From Bacillus sp. FSL H8-0547 (GTDB taxonomy: Bacteria; Bacillota; Bacilli; Bacillales; Bacillaceae), in NCBI GenBank assembly GCA_038002745.1, contig JBBODD010000001.1:1-64000 (forward strand): DNA of 64,000 nt. Direction: 5' to 3'. Of the stretch, positions 19,370 to 28,875 are shown in pieces. The stretch's first letter is position 1. Every line of letters begins with the position of its first letter. The translations under genes and the position numbers were made by a program. The notes under the pieces were generated by a model. It was not told the origin of the DNA. It saw nothing but the letters and a program-made list of their open reading frames with translations, and did not search any database.

Positions 19370-19858
19370 ATGGAATCCATCATTACTCTTACAGGAAATG
19401 TAGCCTATTCAATTACACTCGACCCGGGGGTCTGGATTTTTGATGACCGCAAAGTGGATCTGAACACTTATTTCGAAGAAAGCAGAGACTCCCTTGACGA
19501 GCTTGAGGAATACACTAAAGCTGTTTCAAAACACTGGGATCAGGAAATAAAAGAAGGTGCGCGGCTGCCGGAAGAAAGAAAAGTTTCAAAAAAAGAAGCG
19601 CTGCTCAACGGAACGTTCGGAATTCCATTTTTCCCGTTTCTCCAAAATGCCGAGCCGAAAGCTGATGCAAGAAAAGTCATTTTTTTCACTGGCGAAGGAG
19701 AAATTGAACTGACTCTGGAAGAAGCCTCAAACGCCGTAATCGGCTTCAGCAGAAACGGGAAACCCCTAACTGAAGATGGTCCTGCGACTCTTTACTATGG
19801 TGACGGAAGCAATAAAGACAATCCTGTTAAAAAAATAATAAAAATAATTGTTGAATAG
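19370..19858 (+). CDS. ylaL: Conserved protein YlaL
   Basis: 162 residues, soluble, with no signal peptide. It is identified by size and position between glsA2 (ylaM) and ylaK. It begins MESIITLTGNVAYSITLDPG and has a central GTFGIPFFPFLQNAEPKADA segment. An acidic GEGEIELTLEEASNAV stretch follows. I cannot assign an activity. AAGGAAGG lies upstream of ATG. It is convergent with ylaK, and a hairpin at 19884 separates them. Confidence 0.8.
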   Translation: MESIITLTGNVAYSITLDPGVWIFDDRKVDLNTYFEESRDSLDELEEYTKAVSKHWDQEIKEGARLPEERKVSKKEALLNGTFGIPFFPFLQNAEPKADARKVIFFTGEGEIELTLEEASNAVIGFSRNGKPLTEDGPATLYYGDGSNKDNPVKKIIKIIVE

Positions 19859-19883
19859 AAAGCATTCTCTGCTTTCCCATAAG

Positions 19884-19917
19884 AAAGCCGCTGAGATCAG
19901 CGGCTTTTCGTGTTTTT
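19884..19917. terminator. Terminator between ylaL and ylaK
   Basis: Perfect stem AAAGCCGCTGA/TCAGCGGCTTT followed on the plus strand by TCGTGTTTTTT. The minus side is less T-rich. Confidence 0.75.
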
Positions 19918-21245
19918 TATAACAAATCAGCTGCCAGCTGCGCGAGGCCAGAGCGCTCACCTTTGACAAGTCTGACATGCCCTGCAATCTGCTGGTCTTT
20001 AAATTTCTCCACAACATAGGTTAACCCGTTGTTGTATTCGTCCAAGTAAGGATGATCAATCTGCTCGGGATCCCCCATGAGGACAATTTTGCTCTTTTCC
20101 CCTACCCTCGTAAGGATTGTTTTCACTTCATGCTTGGTTAAATTCTGAGCTTCATCAATGATAATGAACTGTTCAGGAATACTTCTTCCTCTTATATATG
20201 TGAGGGCTTCTACTTCAATTGAACCCATTCCGGCAAGAATGGCATCCAGTTCCCCCGGCTTTTTGGCATTAAATAAATATTCGAGGTTATCATAAATCGG
20301 CTGCATCCACGGTCTGAGCTTCTCCTGCTTTTCCCCCGGCAAATAGCCGATATCTTTTCCGACCGGCACAATCGGCCTTGCGACAAGCAGTTTTTTAAAT
20401 GATCCCAGGTCCTCTGTCTGCATAAGTCCAGCGGCCAAAGCAAGCAGCGTTTTGCCTGTTCCCGCTTTCCCGATCAGCGTCACAAGAGGCATATCGTTTC
20501 TCAGAAGCAGCTCCATCGCCATTGTCTGCTGTACGTTCCTCGGTTTTATCCCCCAAATATGATCATGATCAAAGACCAGACGTTTTACCTTTTTCCCGGT
20601 TTTGTCCACAATTCCAATAGCAGATGATGAACCGCCGAGAGCATTTTTCATAATGACAAACTGATTCGGATAAAATGGATGATTTGTCACCTCTGCCAGA
20701 ATCAGCTCATTTTTTTCGTAAAACCTGTTTAGATCATCCCCGCTTATATACAAATCAAGATAGCCCGTGTAGATCCGGTCAATCTCAACCACTCTGTCGC
20801 TCAGAAAATCTTCTGCAATGAGCCCGATTGCATCAGCCTTAACTCTGACCAGCGTATCTTTGCTTACCAATATGACAGGTCTGCCGTTTTCGGTTGTCTC
20901 TTCTTCAATTGACAGATTTTTCGCCACCGCAAGGATCCGGTTATCATTTGTTTTTTCAATAAAAATCTCCTGCAGCTCGTGAAACGAGCGGTGATTCAGT
21001 TCAATTCTTAAAAAGCCTCCGCCCGGCAGCGGTATTTTTTCATGCAGCTTTCCGATGAGCCTTAGGCTATCAATGAGTTTGGAAACATGTCTTGCATTTC
21101 GTCCTATTTCATCCATATACCTTTTTTTTGAATCGACCTCTTCTAGAACAACTGCTGGAATGACTACTTCGTTCTCTTCAAATGAAAAAATGGAATTCGG
21201 ATCTTGAAGTAAGACATTCGTATCCAAAACATAGATTTTACTCAA
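19917..21245 (-). CDS. ylaK: PIN-PhoH family ATPase YlaK
   Basis: 442 residues from TTG at 21245, chosen because GGAGG lies upstream and the PIN domain begins at once (SKIYVLDTNVLLQDPN); the longer frame to 21314 adds a basic, unsupported leader. An N-terminal PIN-like nuclease domain (about 1-140) is joined to a PhoH ATPase domain (about 240-440) with Walker A IGKAGTGKTLLALAAG and Walker B FIIIDEAQN. PhoH2-type PIN-PhoH proteins are RNA helicase/RNases. Regulation by phosphate is not indicated here. Confidence 0.92.
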   Translation of the reverse strand: MSKIYVLDTNVLLQDPNSIFSFEENEVVIPAVVLEEVDSKKRYMDEIGRNARHVSKLIDSLRLIGKLHEKIPLPGGGFLRIELNHRSFHELQEIFIEKTNDNRILAVAKNLSIEEETTENGRPVILVSKDTLVRVKADAIGLIAEDFLSDRVVEIDRIYTGYLDLYISGDDLNRFYEKNELILAEVTNHPFYPNQFVIMKNALGGSSSAIGIVDKTGKKVKRLVFDHDHIWGIKPRNVQQTMAMELLLRNDMPLVTLIGKAGTGKTLLALAAGLMQTEDLGSFKKLLVARPIVPVGKDIGYLPGEKQEKLRPWMQPIYDNLEYLFNAKKPGELDAILAGMGSIEVEALTYIRGRSIPEQFIIIDEAQNLTKHEVKTILTRVGEKSKIVLMGDPEQIDHPYLDEYNNGLTYVVEKFKDQQIAGHVRLVKGERSGLAQLAADLL

Positions 21246-21415
21246 CCTTCCGCCTCCTACCTTATACGGGTTTTTAGAGCGTGCTGCGCGTGCTCGGGGT
21301 CCTGAAATAATCAAGCTGTAATTGAAGCGTTGCTAAAATATATGAAATGGTGCATAAAGATAGAAGATTTATCGGACAATAAAATTAAAAAGCATGGTCT
21401 AAAAGGAGTGATTAC

Positions 21416-22030
21416 ATGCGCAGTATGACATTTTCAGCATTGGTCCTTGTGCTTATGCTTTCAGCCTGTTCTTTTAATCAGGGATCAGAACAAAACCGTT
21501 CTGAAGATCAAAATGGAAAGCCGATGAACGTCAGGAACTCTGTCAATGAGCCGGTTGAAAAGAAAACAGGCCAGCAGATTTCACGCCGCCTCGTTGATCT
21601 TGCAGGCCGGGTGCCTGGTGTAAATGATGCCAGCGCCGTTGTTCTCGGAAGATATGCCATTGTAGGGATTGATGTGAACTCAGAGCTTGACAGAAACAAG
21701 GCTGAATCCATTAAATATGCGGTAGCAGAAAGCATTCAGCATGACCCGTACGGTGCAAATGCTGTTATCATTGCAGATGCTGATACGACAGTGCGTCTAA
21801 AAGCAATCGGCAAAGACATTCAGCAGGGCAAACCGATTTCAGGCATTCTTGATGAGCTTGCTGCCATTGTCGGACGCGTGATGCCCGAAATCCCGAATGA
21901 TGCTCTTAACAATCAAAACCGCCATAACAGACCGACTGAACAGGACAACAATCAGCTCAACTCAAAAGAGCAAAAAGAGCTTGACCGCGAACAGAATGAT
22001 CAGTCAGAGAACCACTTAAACAGAAACTAA
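21416..22030 (+). CDS. ylaJ: YhcN/YlaJ family sporulation lipoprotein
   Basis: 204 residues with a lipoprotein signal (lipobox LSAC) and a YhcN/YlaJ domain at about 55-150 (QQISRRLVDLAGRVPGVNDA and SVVLGRY-like AVVLGRYAIVGIDVN). The C-terminal tail is very hydrophilic and Asn/Gln-rich. B. subtilis YlaJ is a forespore-expressed (sigma-G) lipoprotein linked to spore germination. AAAGGAG precedes ATG. It is divergent from ylaK. I did not see a convincing sigma-G promoter by eye. Confidence 0.9.
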   Translation: MRSMTFSALVLVLMLSACSFNQGSEQNRSEDQNGKPMNVRNSVNEPVEKKTGQQISRRLVDLAGRVPGVNDASAVVLGRYAIVGIDVNSELDRNKAESIKYAVAESIQHDPYGANAVIIADADTTVRLKAIGKDIQQGKPISGILDELAAIVGRVMPEIPNDALNNQNRHNRPTEQDNNQLNSKEQKELDREQNDQSENHLNRN

Positions 22031-22041
22031 CTCAAAAGACC

Positions 22042-22085
22042 AAGCGCCTTGTTCTGACAGAGGACCTAGGCGCTGGAGCTGGACG
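22042..22085. repeat. Dispersed hairpin repeat, copy 2
   Basis: AAGCGCC ... GGCGCT forms the arms. The interior, 22049-22074, is nearly identical to 12772-12797 (24 of 26 bases). It is followed by the purine-rich GGAGCTGGACGACG. It lies directly after the ylaJ stop. Confidence 0.7.
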
Positions 22086-22139
22086 ACGAAAACTAATCGT
22101 AATATTCACTGGAACCATGAATAATTCCATAACAAACAC

Positions 22140-22172
22140 AAAAAGCTTAGTTCATCCTGAACTAAGCTTTTT
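22140..22172. terminator. Bidirectional terminator, ylaJ / PPOX gene
   Basis: Perfect 15-bp stem AAAAAGCTTAGTTCA with a TCC loop, T-runs at both ends, between convergent genes. Confidence 0.9.
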
Positions 22173-22617
22173 TCATGGCTTCAAGAACCTGGCCGTCAAG
22201 CTTAGCTGCTGCTTTTTCATCATATGTTTTTTCATATGCTGGTTCAGCCGAAATTTTCGAACCGTAAAACATCACATCTCTTACTTCAGAGATCACCAGT
22301 TCGATCAGGGCAAGCTTCAGAGGGACAGATTCAAGTTTTTCTTCTTTTATATGTGCATTTCCGTTAATTGTATATGTAGACTCGTTTGCAAGCAGCGTCA
22401 GAGCTGCAGCAGGATGTTTTTTGACATTTTTGACAATCCGCGAGCGGTTATCAACGGCAAGGTACACCCGCTCCTCATCCGGTGCAAAAACCCAGGAGAC
22501 GGCAGAAACATTCGGAGCGCCTGTTTCAAAGTCAATTGTGGCAAAAACAGCAAAACGTTCTTTCTGGAGATTGTCAAACAAAGGCTGAATCAATTTGGTT
22601 TCTGACTTATTAGCCAT
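22162..22617 (-). CDS. Pyridoxamine 5'-phosphate oxidase-like FMN/split-barrel protein
   Basis: 151 residues from ATG at 22617, which has GGAGGG six bases upstream. The fold is a split barrel: LQKERFAVFATIDFETGAPN, VSWVFAPDEERVYLAVDNRS, AALTLLANESTYTINGNAHI. Members bind FMN, F420 or heme and often act as small-molecule reductases; genuine PNPOx is longer with a C-terminal substrate domain that is absent here. Function is therefore unassigned. It stands alone between ylaJ and ylaI. Confidence 0.8.
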   Translation of the reverse strand: MANKSETKLIQPLFDNLQKERFAVFATIDFETGAPNVSAVSWVFAPDEERVYLAVDNRSRIVKNVKKHPAAALTLLANESTYTINGNAHIKEEKLESVPLKLALIELVISEVRDVMFYGSKISAEPAYEKTYDEKAAAKLDGQVLEAMKKA

Positions 22618-22792
22618 TTTCTTCCCTCCATATTCGTTGTATAATGCTATCATACCTTTTTTTTCTAATGCTTGCTACATTCAAATTCGGACATCCTTTT
22701 TGCCGATATATCTCCGCTGCCTGCTGAACTTACGAATGGGACGGGCGGCTTAATCAATTCATTATCTCCAATAAATAAGAATGAGGTGTCAC

Positions 22793-22993
22793 ATGAGAGT
22801 AAAATGCGTGCTGTGCGACAAAGTTGAAACGATCCATGATGAAACACTCCAGGCTAAGCGTCTGCGCAACAGGCCTATCCATACATACATGTGCAAAGAG
22901 TGTGAAATCAGAATTGAAAACCGGACAATTGAACGCGCAAATACCGGGAATTTCAAGCTTTACAGAGATAAAAAAACAGAGGACAGCTGGTAG
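22793..22993 (+). CDS. ylaI: YlaI-like zinc-ribbon protein (DUF2197)
   Basis: 66 residues from ATG at 22793, preceded by GAGGTG. Two Cys pairs (CVLC near the N terminus and CKEC at about residue 33-36) form a probable zinc ribbon, as in the YlaI family. It is basic and small, possibly nucleic-acid or protein binding; no function is known. Its stop overlaps the GTG start of the next gene (TAGTG), so the two are translationally coupled. Confidence 0.85.
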   Translation: MRVKCVLCDKVETIHDETLQAKRLRNRPIHTYMCKECEIRIENRTIERANTGNFKLYRDKKTEDSW

Positions 22994-23415
22994 TGGCACT
23001 GAGAGGGGCCATTGCCGGCCTGCTGAGCGGAATTCTTTTGGGGCTTTTTCTTAAATTTGCCGAACAATTAAGCGGCGAAAAAGTATATGTTTTACTCCTT
23101 AATATTGACTTTATATACAGGAGGCCTCTCCCTGAACTGGCTGAATTCATTCTTCATTTGGCGGTGGCTGTTGCAATCGGTATCGTCTGCAGCTGGATGA
23201 CCCGTGCTTTCAGGCTGTCTGCCGGAAAAGTATGGGCTGCTTCTTTCCTCCTTACCCTGCCTGCAGCCCTCCTTTATTTCCCTCTTACCATTCTTGCTGT
23301 TAAAGAAACACCCGGCATTTTTAATATTGAAGCGATCTGCTGGTGGATCGCCGGCCATATTCTGTTTGCCGCAGTTCTTGCGGCATGCATACACAAAAAG
23401 ACACCTCGGAGTTGA
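22993..23415 (+). CDS. Conserved four-helix membrane protein of unknown function
   Basis: 140 residues from a GTG that overlaps the ylaI stop. Predicted membrane helices lie near residues 4-24, 52-70, 80-105 and 117-133. The loop EQLSGEKVYVLLLNIDFIYR lies between the first two helices. No motif allows a function. The terminator begins inside the last codons. The coupling with ylaI suggests a common role. Confidence 0.7.
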   Translation: MALRGAIAGLLSGILLGLFLKFAEQLSGEKVYVLLLNIDFIYRRPLPELAEFILHLAVAVAIGIVCSWMTRAFRLSAGKVWAASFLLTLPAALLYFPLTILAVKETPGIFNIEAICWWIAGHILFAAVLAACIHKKTPRS

Positions 23416-23428
23416 GGTGTCTTTTTTA
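23396..23428. terminator. Bidirectional terminator at 23.4 kb
   Basis: Perfect stem AAAAAGACACCTC/GAGGTGTCTTTTT with a GGAGTT loop, between convergent transcription units. Confidence 0.88.
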
Positions 23429-23707
23429 ATAGTTCTTATATTTTTCAGGCTCAGCTTCAATCTGCTCAATCATGCTGTCAATCAGTTCAACGGGAAATCT
23501 GGATGATTTCAGTTCCCCATTCAGCTTATATGCGACCAGGTACATCACTTCGTCCTTTTGGACAGAAATTTCCTGTATATCATGATTTTCCTTCAGCAGC
23601 TGATCAAAAAGGCTGAATGTATCTGCTGCTGCCGTGTCTTCAGGACGGGCGTCTGCCACTGTTTTAATGGAGAGCCAATTGTAGAGGGAGTCCTGAATCG
23701 ACTTCAT
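23426..23707 (-). CDS. Conserved hypothetical protein downstream of ylaH
   Basis: 93 residues, acidic, soluble, with no recognised domain. ATG overlaps the ylaH stop by four bases (ATGA), so expression follows ylaH. The N-terminal part is helical ([20 protein letters not shown]). A beta-type segment ([20 protein letters not shown]) follows. The strict coupling and the shared terminator support a real gene. Confidence 0.7.
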   Translation of the reverse strand: MKSIQDSLYNWLSIKTVADARPEDTAAADTFSLFDQLLKENHDIQEISVQKDEVMYLVAYKLNGELKSSRFPVELIDSMIEQIEAEPEKYKNY

Positions 23708-24030
23708 GTTGCGGCATCCTGCTGCTCGGCTTTTTTTGACCTGTGGAGTCTGATTTTATAAATAATCAAAATCAGAGCAGCCACAATAAGTCCTTCTGCA
23801 ACAGGCAAAAACGCTCCTAAAAACGTCAGAACCGTACAGCCGAACATCAAAAACAAGTAGATGACAATTGTCTGAAGAAGGGGAAGCTTTTTAGCAAACC
23901 CCAGCTTGAATACGACAATTGACAATCCGAGAATGACCAAATATAAGATATTTGCCCCTGTTTGTGTATCGGGTTCAGTTGCCGTATAAATGCTGTAGGC
24001 AACCGGCCACATACTTTCGTATACGTTCAT
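23704..24030 (-). CDS. ylaH: YlaH-like membrane protein
   Basis: 108 residues with about three membrane helices ([50 protein letters not shown]) and a basic C-terminal tail. It matches the YlaH family by topology and by its position directly after typA, 36 bases from the typA stop. GGAGGGG precedes ATG. Function unknown. Confidence 0.85.
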   Translation of the reverse strand: MNVYESMWPVAYSIYTATEPDTQTGANILYLVILGLSIVVFKLGFAKKLPLLQTIVIYLFLMFGCTVLTFLGAFLPVAEGLIVAALILIIYKIRLHRSKKAEQQDAAT

Positions 24031-24066
24031 CCCGCTATCCCCTCCATTGCACGTCCAGAGTCAGAC

Positions 24067-25911
24067 TTAAAGCAATCCTGCAAGCTTTTTCTTTTTTGCC
24101 TGCTTTTCGCGTTCGTTCTTATCAAGAATTTTCTTTCTCAAACGGATTGAAGTAGGCGTAAGTTCGCAATACTCATCTTCGTTCAAGTATTCAAGAGATT
24201 CTTCAAGTGACATGATGCGAGGTTTTTTCATTGTGCTCGTTTGATCTTTGTTCGCTGAACGGATGTTTGTCTGCTGCTTCATTTTGCAGATGTTGACAAC
24301 AAGATCGTTTTCGCGGTTGTGCTCTCCTACGATCATTCCTTCATACACGTCTGTACCTGCATCAAGGAAGATGATTCCGCGGTCTTCAATTCCCTGGATA
24401 CCGTAAGTCGTTGACTTTCCGTTTTCCATTGAAATCAGTACACCCTGACGGCGTCCGCCAACCTGGCCAGGCTGCATTGGCTGGTAGCTGTCAAATGTGT
24501 GGTTAATGATGCCGAAACCGCGTGTAATAGACATGAACTCAGTAGAGTAGCCGATTAATCCGCGTGCAGGCACGTTGAAAATCAAACGGACTTGACCGTT
24601 GCCGTTGTTGATCATATCAAGCATTTCGCCTTTGCGGGCACCAATTGATTCCATAACAGAACCAGTATGCTCTTCAGGAACATCGATTTGAACACGCTCA
24701 ACCGGCTCACAGCGTACTCCGTCAATTTCTTTTACGATAACTTCAGGTTTTGAAACCTGCAGCTCATAGCCCTCGCGGCGCATGTTTTCGATCAGGATAG
24801 AAAGGTGAAGCTCACCGCGTCCTGAAACGATCCACGCATCCGGAGATTCTGTGTTCTCAACACGAAGGCTGACATCTGTCTGAAGCTGCGCCATTAAACG
24901 CTCTTCGATTTTACGTGACGTCACATATTTTCCTTCGCGGCCTGCAAATGGGCTGTTGTTGACAACAAACGTCATTTGAAGGGTAGGCTCATCGATGCGG
25001 AGGATAGGCAATGCTTCCTGATGCTCAACCGGGCAGACTGTTTCCCCTACGTTGATGTCTTCCATTCCGGAAACGGCAACAAGATCCCCTGCCTTAGCGC
25101 TTTCGATTTCAACGCGTTTTAATCCCTGGAATCCGAATAATTTCGTTACACGGAAGTTTTTGATGCTTCCGTCGATTTTCATTAATGAAACCTGCTGGCC
25201 GACAGTCATCGTTCCGCGGAATACACGGCCGATTCCGATACGTCCTACATAGTCATTGTAGTCAAGAAGAGCTACCTGGAATTGAAGAGGCTCATCTGTG
25301 TTGTCAACTGGTGCAGGAATGTTCTCAACAATAGAATCAAATAATGCAACCATGTTTTCTTCCTGATCAGCAGGGTCCGGACTTGTGCTTGCCGTTCCGT
25401 TCATTGCAGATGCAAAGATAACCGGGAACTCAAGCTGTTCTTCCGTTGCATCAAGTTCGATGAACAGGTCAAGAACTTCATCCACCACTTCTTCAGGACG
25501 TGCAAAGTCGCGGTCAATTTTATTGACAACAACAATCGGCGTCAGCTTTTGCTCAAGTGCTTTTTTCAGCACGAAGCGTGTTTGGGGCATACATCCTTCA
25601 TAAGCGTCAACAACAAGAAGTACGCCGTCAACCATTTTCATGATTCGCTCTACTTCTCCGCCAAAGTCGGCATGTCCTGGTGTATCCATAATGTTAATGC
25701 GTGTATCTTTATAGTTAATTGCCGTATTTTTTGCCAAGATCGTGATTCCGCGCTCGCGTTCGAGGTCGTTTGAATCCATCGCTCTTTCTGCAACTTGTTC
25801 GTTCGCACGGAACGTTCCTGCCTGGTGAAGCAATTTGTCTACAAGCGTCGTTTTCCCGTGGTCTACGTGGGCAATAATCGCAATGTTTCGAATATCATTT
25901 CGAAGTTTCAC
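24067..25911 (-). CDS. typA: Ribosome-associated GTPase TypA/BipA
   Basis: 614 residues from GTG at 25911, which has TAGGAG eight bases upstream and gives the canonical start [20 protein letters not shown]; the frame is open to 26202 but the extra part is not conserved-looking. Domains: GTPase with [10 protein letters not shown] (G1), [13 protein letters not shown] (G3) and NKIDR (G4); a beta-barrel domain 2; EF-G-like domains III and V; and a BipA-specific C terminus ([19 protein letters not shown]). It acts in 50S assembly and stress or cold adaptation. Confidence 0.97.
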   Translation of the reverse strand: MKLRNDIRNIAIIAHVDHGKTTLVDKLLHQAGTFRANEQVAERAMDSNDLERERGITILAKNTAINYKDTRINIMDTPGHADFGGEVERIMKMVDGVLLVVDAYEGCMPQTRFVLKKALEQKLTPIVVVNKIDRDFARPEEVVDEVLDLFIELDATEEQLEFPVIFASAMNGTASTSPDPADQEENMVALFDSIVENIPAPVDNTDEPLQFQVALLDYNDYVGRIGIGRVFRGTMTVGQQVSLMKIDGSIKNFRVTKLFGFQGLKRVEIESAKAGDLVAVSGMEDINVGETVCPVEHQEALPILRIDEPTLQMTFVVNNSPFAGREGKYVTSRKIEERLMAQLQTDVSLRVENTESPDAWIVSGRGELHLSILIENMRREGYELQVSKPEVIVKEIDGVRCEPVERVQIDVPEEHTGSVMESIGARKGEMLDMINNGNGQVRLIFNVPARGLIGYSTEFMSITRGFGIINHTFDSYQPMQPGQVGGRRQGVLISMENGKSTTYGIQGIEDRGIIFLDAGTDVYEGMIVGEHNRENDLVVNICKMKQQTNIRSANKDQTSTMKKPRIMSLEESLEYLNEDEYCELTPTSIRLRKKILDKNEREKQAKKKKLAGLL

Positions 25912-26050
25912 ATTTTCATCTCCTAAAAATTTAAAATAACCTAGTGTATTATACCACAAACTTTTGTAGAAAAAAGAAATCATTTTATGTAAACTGATAA
26001 AAGGGGCAGTATTTTCTGTCCAAACCGCTTTAAAGGGGATGAAAACAACG

Positions 26051-26236
26051 ATGAAATCCGGAAAATGGATTTTCTTTCTTTTGGCTTTTACAGCGGCGGC
26101 ATCTATGGTTGCAGTCGGCATCGCTGTCGGGCAAAGAAGCATAATCGGAGTCGTTCTCTCGCTGCTTGCACTTACTGGAGCAATGGGATTTGGCTTTGCC
26201 ACAAAAAAGAAAATGCGCGATAAAGGAATGCTTTAG
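26051..26236 (+). CDS. ylaF: YlaF-like small membrane protein (DUF5325)
   Basis: 61 residues from ATG at 26051, or 65 from ATG at 26039, which touches the GGGG ribosome site; the later ATG is therefore preferred. Two membrane helices (WIFFLLAFTAAASMVAVGIA and GVVLSLLALTGAMGFGFA) and a basic tail KKKMRDKGML. It is divergent from typA, as ylaF is in B. subtilis. Function unknown. Confidence 0.8.
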   Translation: MKSGKWIFFLLAFTAAASMVAVGIAVGQRSIIGVVLSLLALTGAMGFGFATKKKMRDKGML

Positions 26237-26238
26237 GG

Positions 26239-26269
26239 AGCCTGGATATGTGTCCGGGCTTTATTTTTG
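26239..26269 (+). terminator. Terminator after ylaF
   Basis: Stem AGCCTGGA/TCCGGGCT (one G-T pair) with a TATGTG loop, then TTATTTTTG. Confidence 0.75.
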
Positions 26270-26291
26270 TATTTTTTTATCGCATGAAAAA

Positions 26292-26309
26292 AACCTGCTA
26301 AGCAGGCTT
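26292..26309 (-). terminator. Terminator overlapping the end of the YkzC-position GNAT gene
   Basis: Short stem AACCTGC/GCAGGCT with a TAA loop. On the minus strand it is followed by a T-run. The stop codon lies inside the hairpin. Confidence 0.65.
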
Positions 26310-26753
26310 CACTGTAATCATATACTCTTTACCATCCGCATCCCGTTCAAGCTTCAGCTGCTCGAAGCCGCACGATGCGAGAAATTTCAGCCAGTCAAGC
26401 TTTTCAGCCGGACAGCCGGCAAAAACGGCTTTATGGCCTGCCTTCTTCAGATTGGCTGAGATGTGCGAAACGATTTCTTTTCCGTACCCTTTGTTTCGCT
26501 GATCTTCTTTAACAAGTACCGTTCCAATCCATGGTTTCTCGTTTGAAGGAGACCAGCTGATATGAAAGGAAATGCCGATTGCTTCGTTATTGCAGCTCCA
26601 AATCTGCCATTCACCGTTATACATCTTATGAGAGATCATGTACTCTGAAGCCTGTTCCGGGAGGCATTCTTCCTTTTGCCATGCAGGGCTTGAAGAAATG
26701 AGCTCCTTGAAAAAATCCAGATCTGCATCCTCGTATGGTCTGCTCTCAATCAT
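26298..26753 (-). CDS. GNAT family N-acetyltransferase
   Basis: 151 residues. The acetyl-CoA loop region is VLVKEDQRNKGYGKEIVSHI (RNKGYG matches R/QxxGxG/A). The C-terminal FLASCGFEQLKLER helix-strand is typical. ATG overlaps the stop of the inositol monophosphatase gene (TAATG), so the pair is coupled. The place matches the small GNAT gene (ykzC) after yktC in B. subtilis. Substrate unknown. Confidence 0.85.
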   Translation of the reverse strand: MIESRPYEDADLDFFKELISSSPAWQKEECLPEQASEYMISHKMYNGEWQIWSCNNEAIGISFHISWSPSNEKPWIGTVLVKEDQRNKGYGKEIVSHISANLKKAGHKAVFAGCPAEKLDWLKFLASCGFEQLKLERDADGKEYMITVKPA

Positions 26754-27544
26754 TATTTAATTAGGTACTCATTCAATATCGTTTCATGAATCCCTTTTTT
26801 CGCTACGAAAATGCTGTTTTGTCCAAGCATATTGATTGGTTTTCCATCAAGCGTGGTTGCTTTTGCTCCGACTTCCTCAAGCAGCACAAGGCCGGCTGCA
26901 AAATCCCACGGGGCAAGCCTCAAAGTGATGTAGGCGTCAAGCCTTCCCGCTGCTACATATGCGCATTCAATCGTTGCTGAACCATATGACCTTGTCCCTC
27001 TGACCGCTTTTGCAACAGGAACAAGCTTATTATGGTCAAATCGTTTATTCTCCATGACCCAGGTAGCGTTCAGGGCTATGACGGCTTCATTCAGCGGCAC
27101 ATCTTTAAGCTTAGGAAGCTCCGTATCATTCATATAGGCGCCTTTTCCTTTAACCGCATGGTAAAGCTCATTGTGCACCACATCATAGATCAGGCCGACC
27201 TGTCCGACGCCGTTCTCATAAATTCCGATGGAAATGGCAAAATTGCGCTGCTGGTGAACAAAGTTCATCGTTCCGTCGATCGGATCAACAATCCAGATAA
27301 CGCCGTCCATCGACTCAGGCTTGTCCCCGAAACCTTCTTCTCCAAGAATTTTATGTTCGGGATATGTATGGTTGATTTTAGAAATTAAATATTGTTCTGT
27401 TTCTTTGTCCATATTCGTAACGAGATCATCGGGATTTGATTTGGCCTGAACAGAAAGGACCTTCTGAAAAGACTGCCTGATTTTTTCTCCTGCCTCATAA
27501 ATCCACGTTTTAGCATCCTCTTCAATCTTACTCCAATTTTCCAT
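26753..27544 (-). CDS. yktC: Inositol monophosphatase family protein (YktC)
   Basis: 263 residues. The metal site is complete: GEEGFGD, WIVDPIDGTMNFVH and APWDFAAGLVLLEEVG. B. subtilis YktC is an inositol-1-phosphatase that also acts on NADP. AAGAAGG precedes ATG. It is first of a two-gene unit with the GNAT and lies downstream of ykzI, as in B. subtilis. Confidence 0.93.
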   Translation of the reverse strand: MENWSKIEEDAKTWIYEAGEKIRQSFQKVLSVQAKSNPDDLVTNMDKETEQYLISKINHTYPEHKILGEEGFGDKPESMDGVIWIVDPIDGTMNFVHQQRNFAISIGIYENGVGQVGLIYDVVHNELYHAVKGKGAYMNDTELPKLKDVPLNEAVIALNATWVMENKRFDHNKLVPVAKAVRGTRSYGSATIECAYVAAGRLDAYITLRLAPWDFAAGLVLLEEVGAKATTLDGKPINMLGQNSIFVAKKGIHETILNEYLIK

Positions 27545-27673
27545 GTATAAACCTTCTTTCTATGTAGGTAACCTAATTGCAGGGTTAAAGGCTGTGAACG
27601 ACTTCTATATAGTAAGAATAACGCAATGAATTTAAGAAACGCAAGCGCTCTGCGGGGAGGATATGTCTGCTCA

Positions 27674-27703
27674 GATAAAAACGAACCCTGTGCTGAGGTT
27701 CGC
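27674..27703 (-). terminator. Terminator after ykzI
   Basis: Stem GCGAACC/GGTTCGT (minus strand) followed by TTTTATC. It lies just past the ykzI stop. Confidence 0.7.
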
Positions 27704-27718
27704 TTTTGTTTGCGGCTG

Positions 27719-27907
27719 CTATGCCTGAAGTCTGAGCCATTCTTTTCTGAGTCTCTCAAGCTTGCGTTTGCATTCATTCTTCTTCGTTTCATCATTATCG
27801 GTCATGGCGTCGTAAAGGGTGGCCAATTCATAGTCCAGTTCGAGCTTTAGCACCCCTATGCGATGATCTGATTCCTTTTGTCCTGTCGTTCTGACGATTT
27901 GTTTCAT
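27719..27907 (-). CDS. ykzI: YkzI-like small protein
   Basis: 62 residues, strongly charged and predicted all-helical (LKLELDYELATLYDAM, then KNECKRKLERLRKEWLRL). A short coiled-coil or helical hairpin is likely. It is identified by length and by position between yktB and yktC. AGGGGCGG precedes ATG. Function unknown. Confidence 0.8.
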   Translation of the reverse strand: MKQIVRTTGQKESDHRIGVLKLELDYELATLYDAMTDNDETKKNECKRKLERLRKEWLRLQA

Positions 27908-28161
27908 CTTTCTACCGCCCCTTTCAAAAATTGTCTATAATTGTTAACCGGTGACTTTTAATCGATTGACTTAATTTTCTGATATTTTTATATATGATAT
28001 GAGATATGGAAATAGGATGCAACTTGGAAGTGAAAATTGTGTATTTACCTATTATTTTTTAAATACCACATTGAAGGAGTGTCGAAACGTGCAAGTTCCT
28101 TTCGAATATGCGCACACCTGTGCTAAACTGATTTCATTACCTGCAAACGGGAGGCAATCAT

Positions 28162-28803
28162 ATGGAATTTAAAGGTTTTACAAATGAAGATTTTGATGTT
28201 TTTAAAATAGATGGACTTGATCAGCGGATGGAGGCGCTCATTTCAGTTGTCAGACCAAAGCTTGAAGTGCTCGGGGAAGTGTTCGCGGATGAGCTGTCGG
28301 CCATGACGGGAGAAGAGATGTTCCCTCATGTTGCAAAGCATGCCCGCCGGTCGGTTAACCCGCCGAATGATACGTGGGTGGCATTTGCAGGCAGCAAACG
28401 CGGCTACAAAATGCTGCCGCACTTCCAGATCGGACTTTGGGAGACACATGCTTTTGCCTGGTTTGCTGTCATATACGAAGCGCCGGTAAAAGAAGAATAC
28501 GGTGAAGCGATTGAAAAAAACTGGAGCAAATTGAAAAAGAATATTCCTGATCACTTTGTCTGGTCAGGTGATCATACGAAACCTCAAACCCTTGTTCAGA
28601 AAGAGTTGAGCAATACGGATCTTCAAAACCTGTTCAAGCGTCTTCAAACCGTTAAAAAAGCTGAATTACTCTGCGGCATCAGGATTGACCGCGATGACGC
28701 AGTAAAGATGAGCGGTGACGAATTTATCAGCACCGTACAAGATACATTCAAAACACTTCTCCCGCTTTATAAGCTCTCTCAAAAAGCTGCGGTTAAGGCT
28801 TAA
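28162..28803 (+). CDS. yktB: YktB, DUF1054/UPF0637 protein
   Basis: 213 residues. It matches the UPF0637 family: [20 protein letters not shown] at the start, [20 protein letters not shown] and [20 protein letters not shown] in the middle. A structure is known for the family but no activity. ATG follows CGGGAGG. It is divergent from ykzI and ends at a strong terminator shared with yktA. Confidence 0.92.
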   Translation: MEFKGFTNEDFDVFKIDGLDQRMEALISVVRPKLEVLGEVFADELSAMTGEEMFPHVAKHARRSVNPPNDTWVAFAGSKRGYKMLPHFQIGLWETHAFAWFAVIYEAPVKEEYGEAIEKNWSKLKKNIPDHFVWSGDHTKPQTLVQKELSNTDLQNLFKRLQTVKKAELLCGIRIDRDDAVKMSGDEFISTVQDTFKTLLPLYKLSQKAAVKA

Positions 28804-28811
28804 AACTCAGA

Positions 28812-28847
28812 CAGGGTACCATCCTTAAGAGGATGGTACCCTGTTTT
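28812..28847. terminator. Terminator between yktB and yktA
   Basis: Perfect 13-bp stem CAGGGTACCATCC with a TTAAGA loop, followed by TTTTGCTTTT on the plus strand. Confidence 0.85.
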
Positions 28848-28875
28848 GCTTTTCGGACGGAACATACCGCCCTTT

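Noticed and set aside
25912-26202. An N-terminal extension of TypA to 711 residues.
   Set aside because: The GTG at 25911 has a good ribosome site and gives the normal TypA length; the extension overlaps the ylaF promoter and start.
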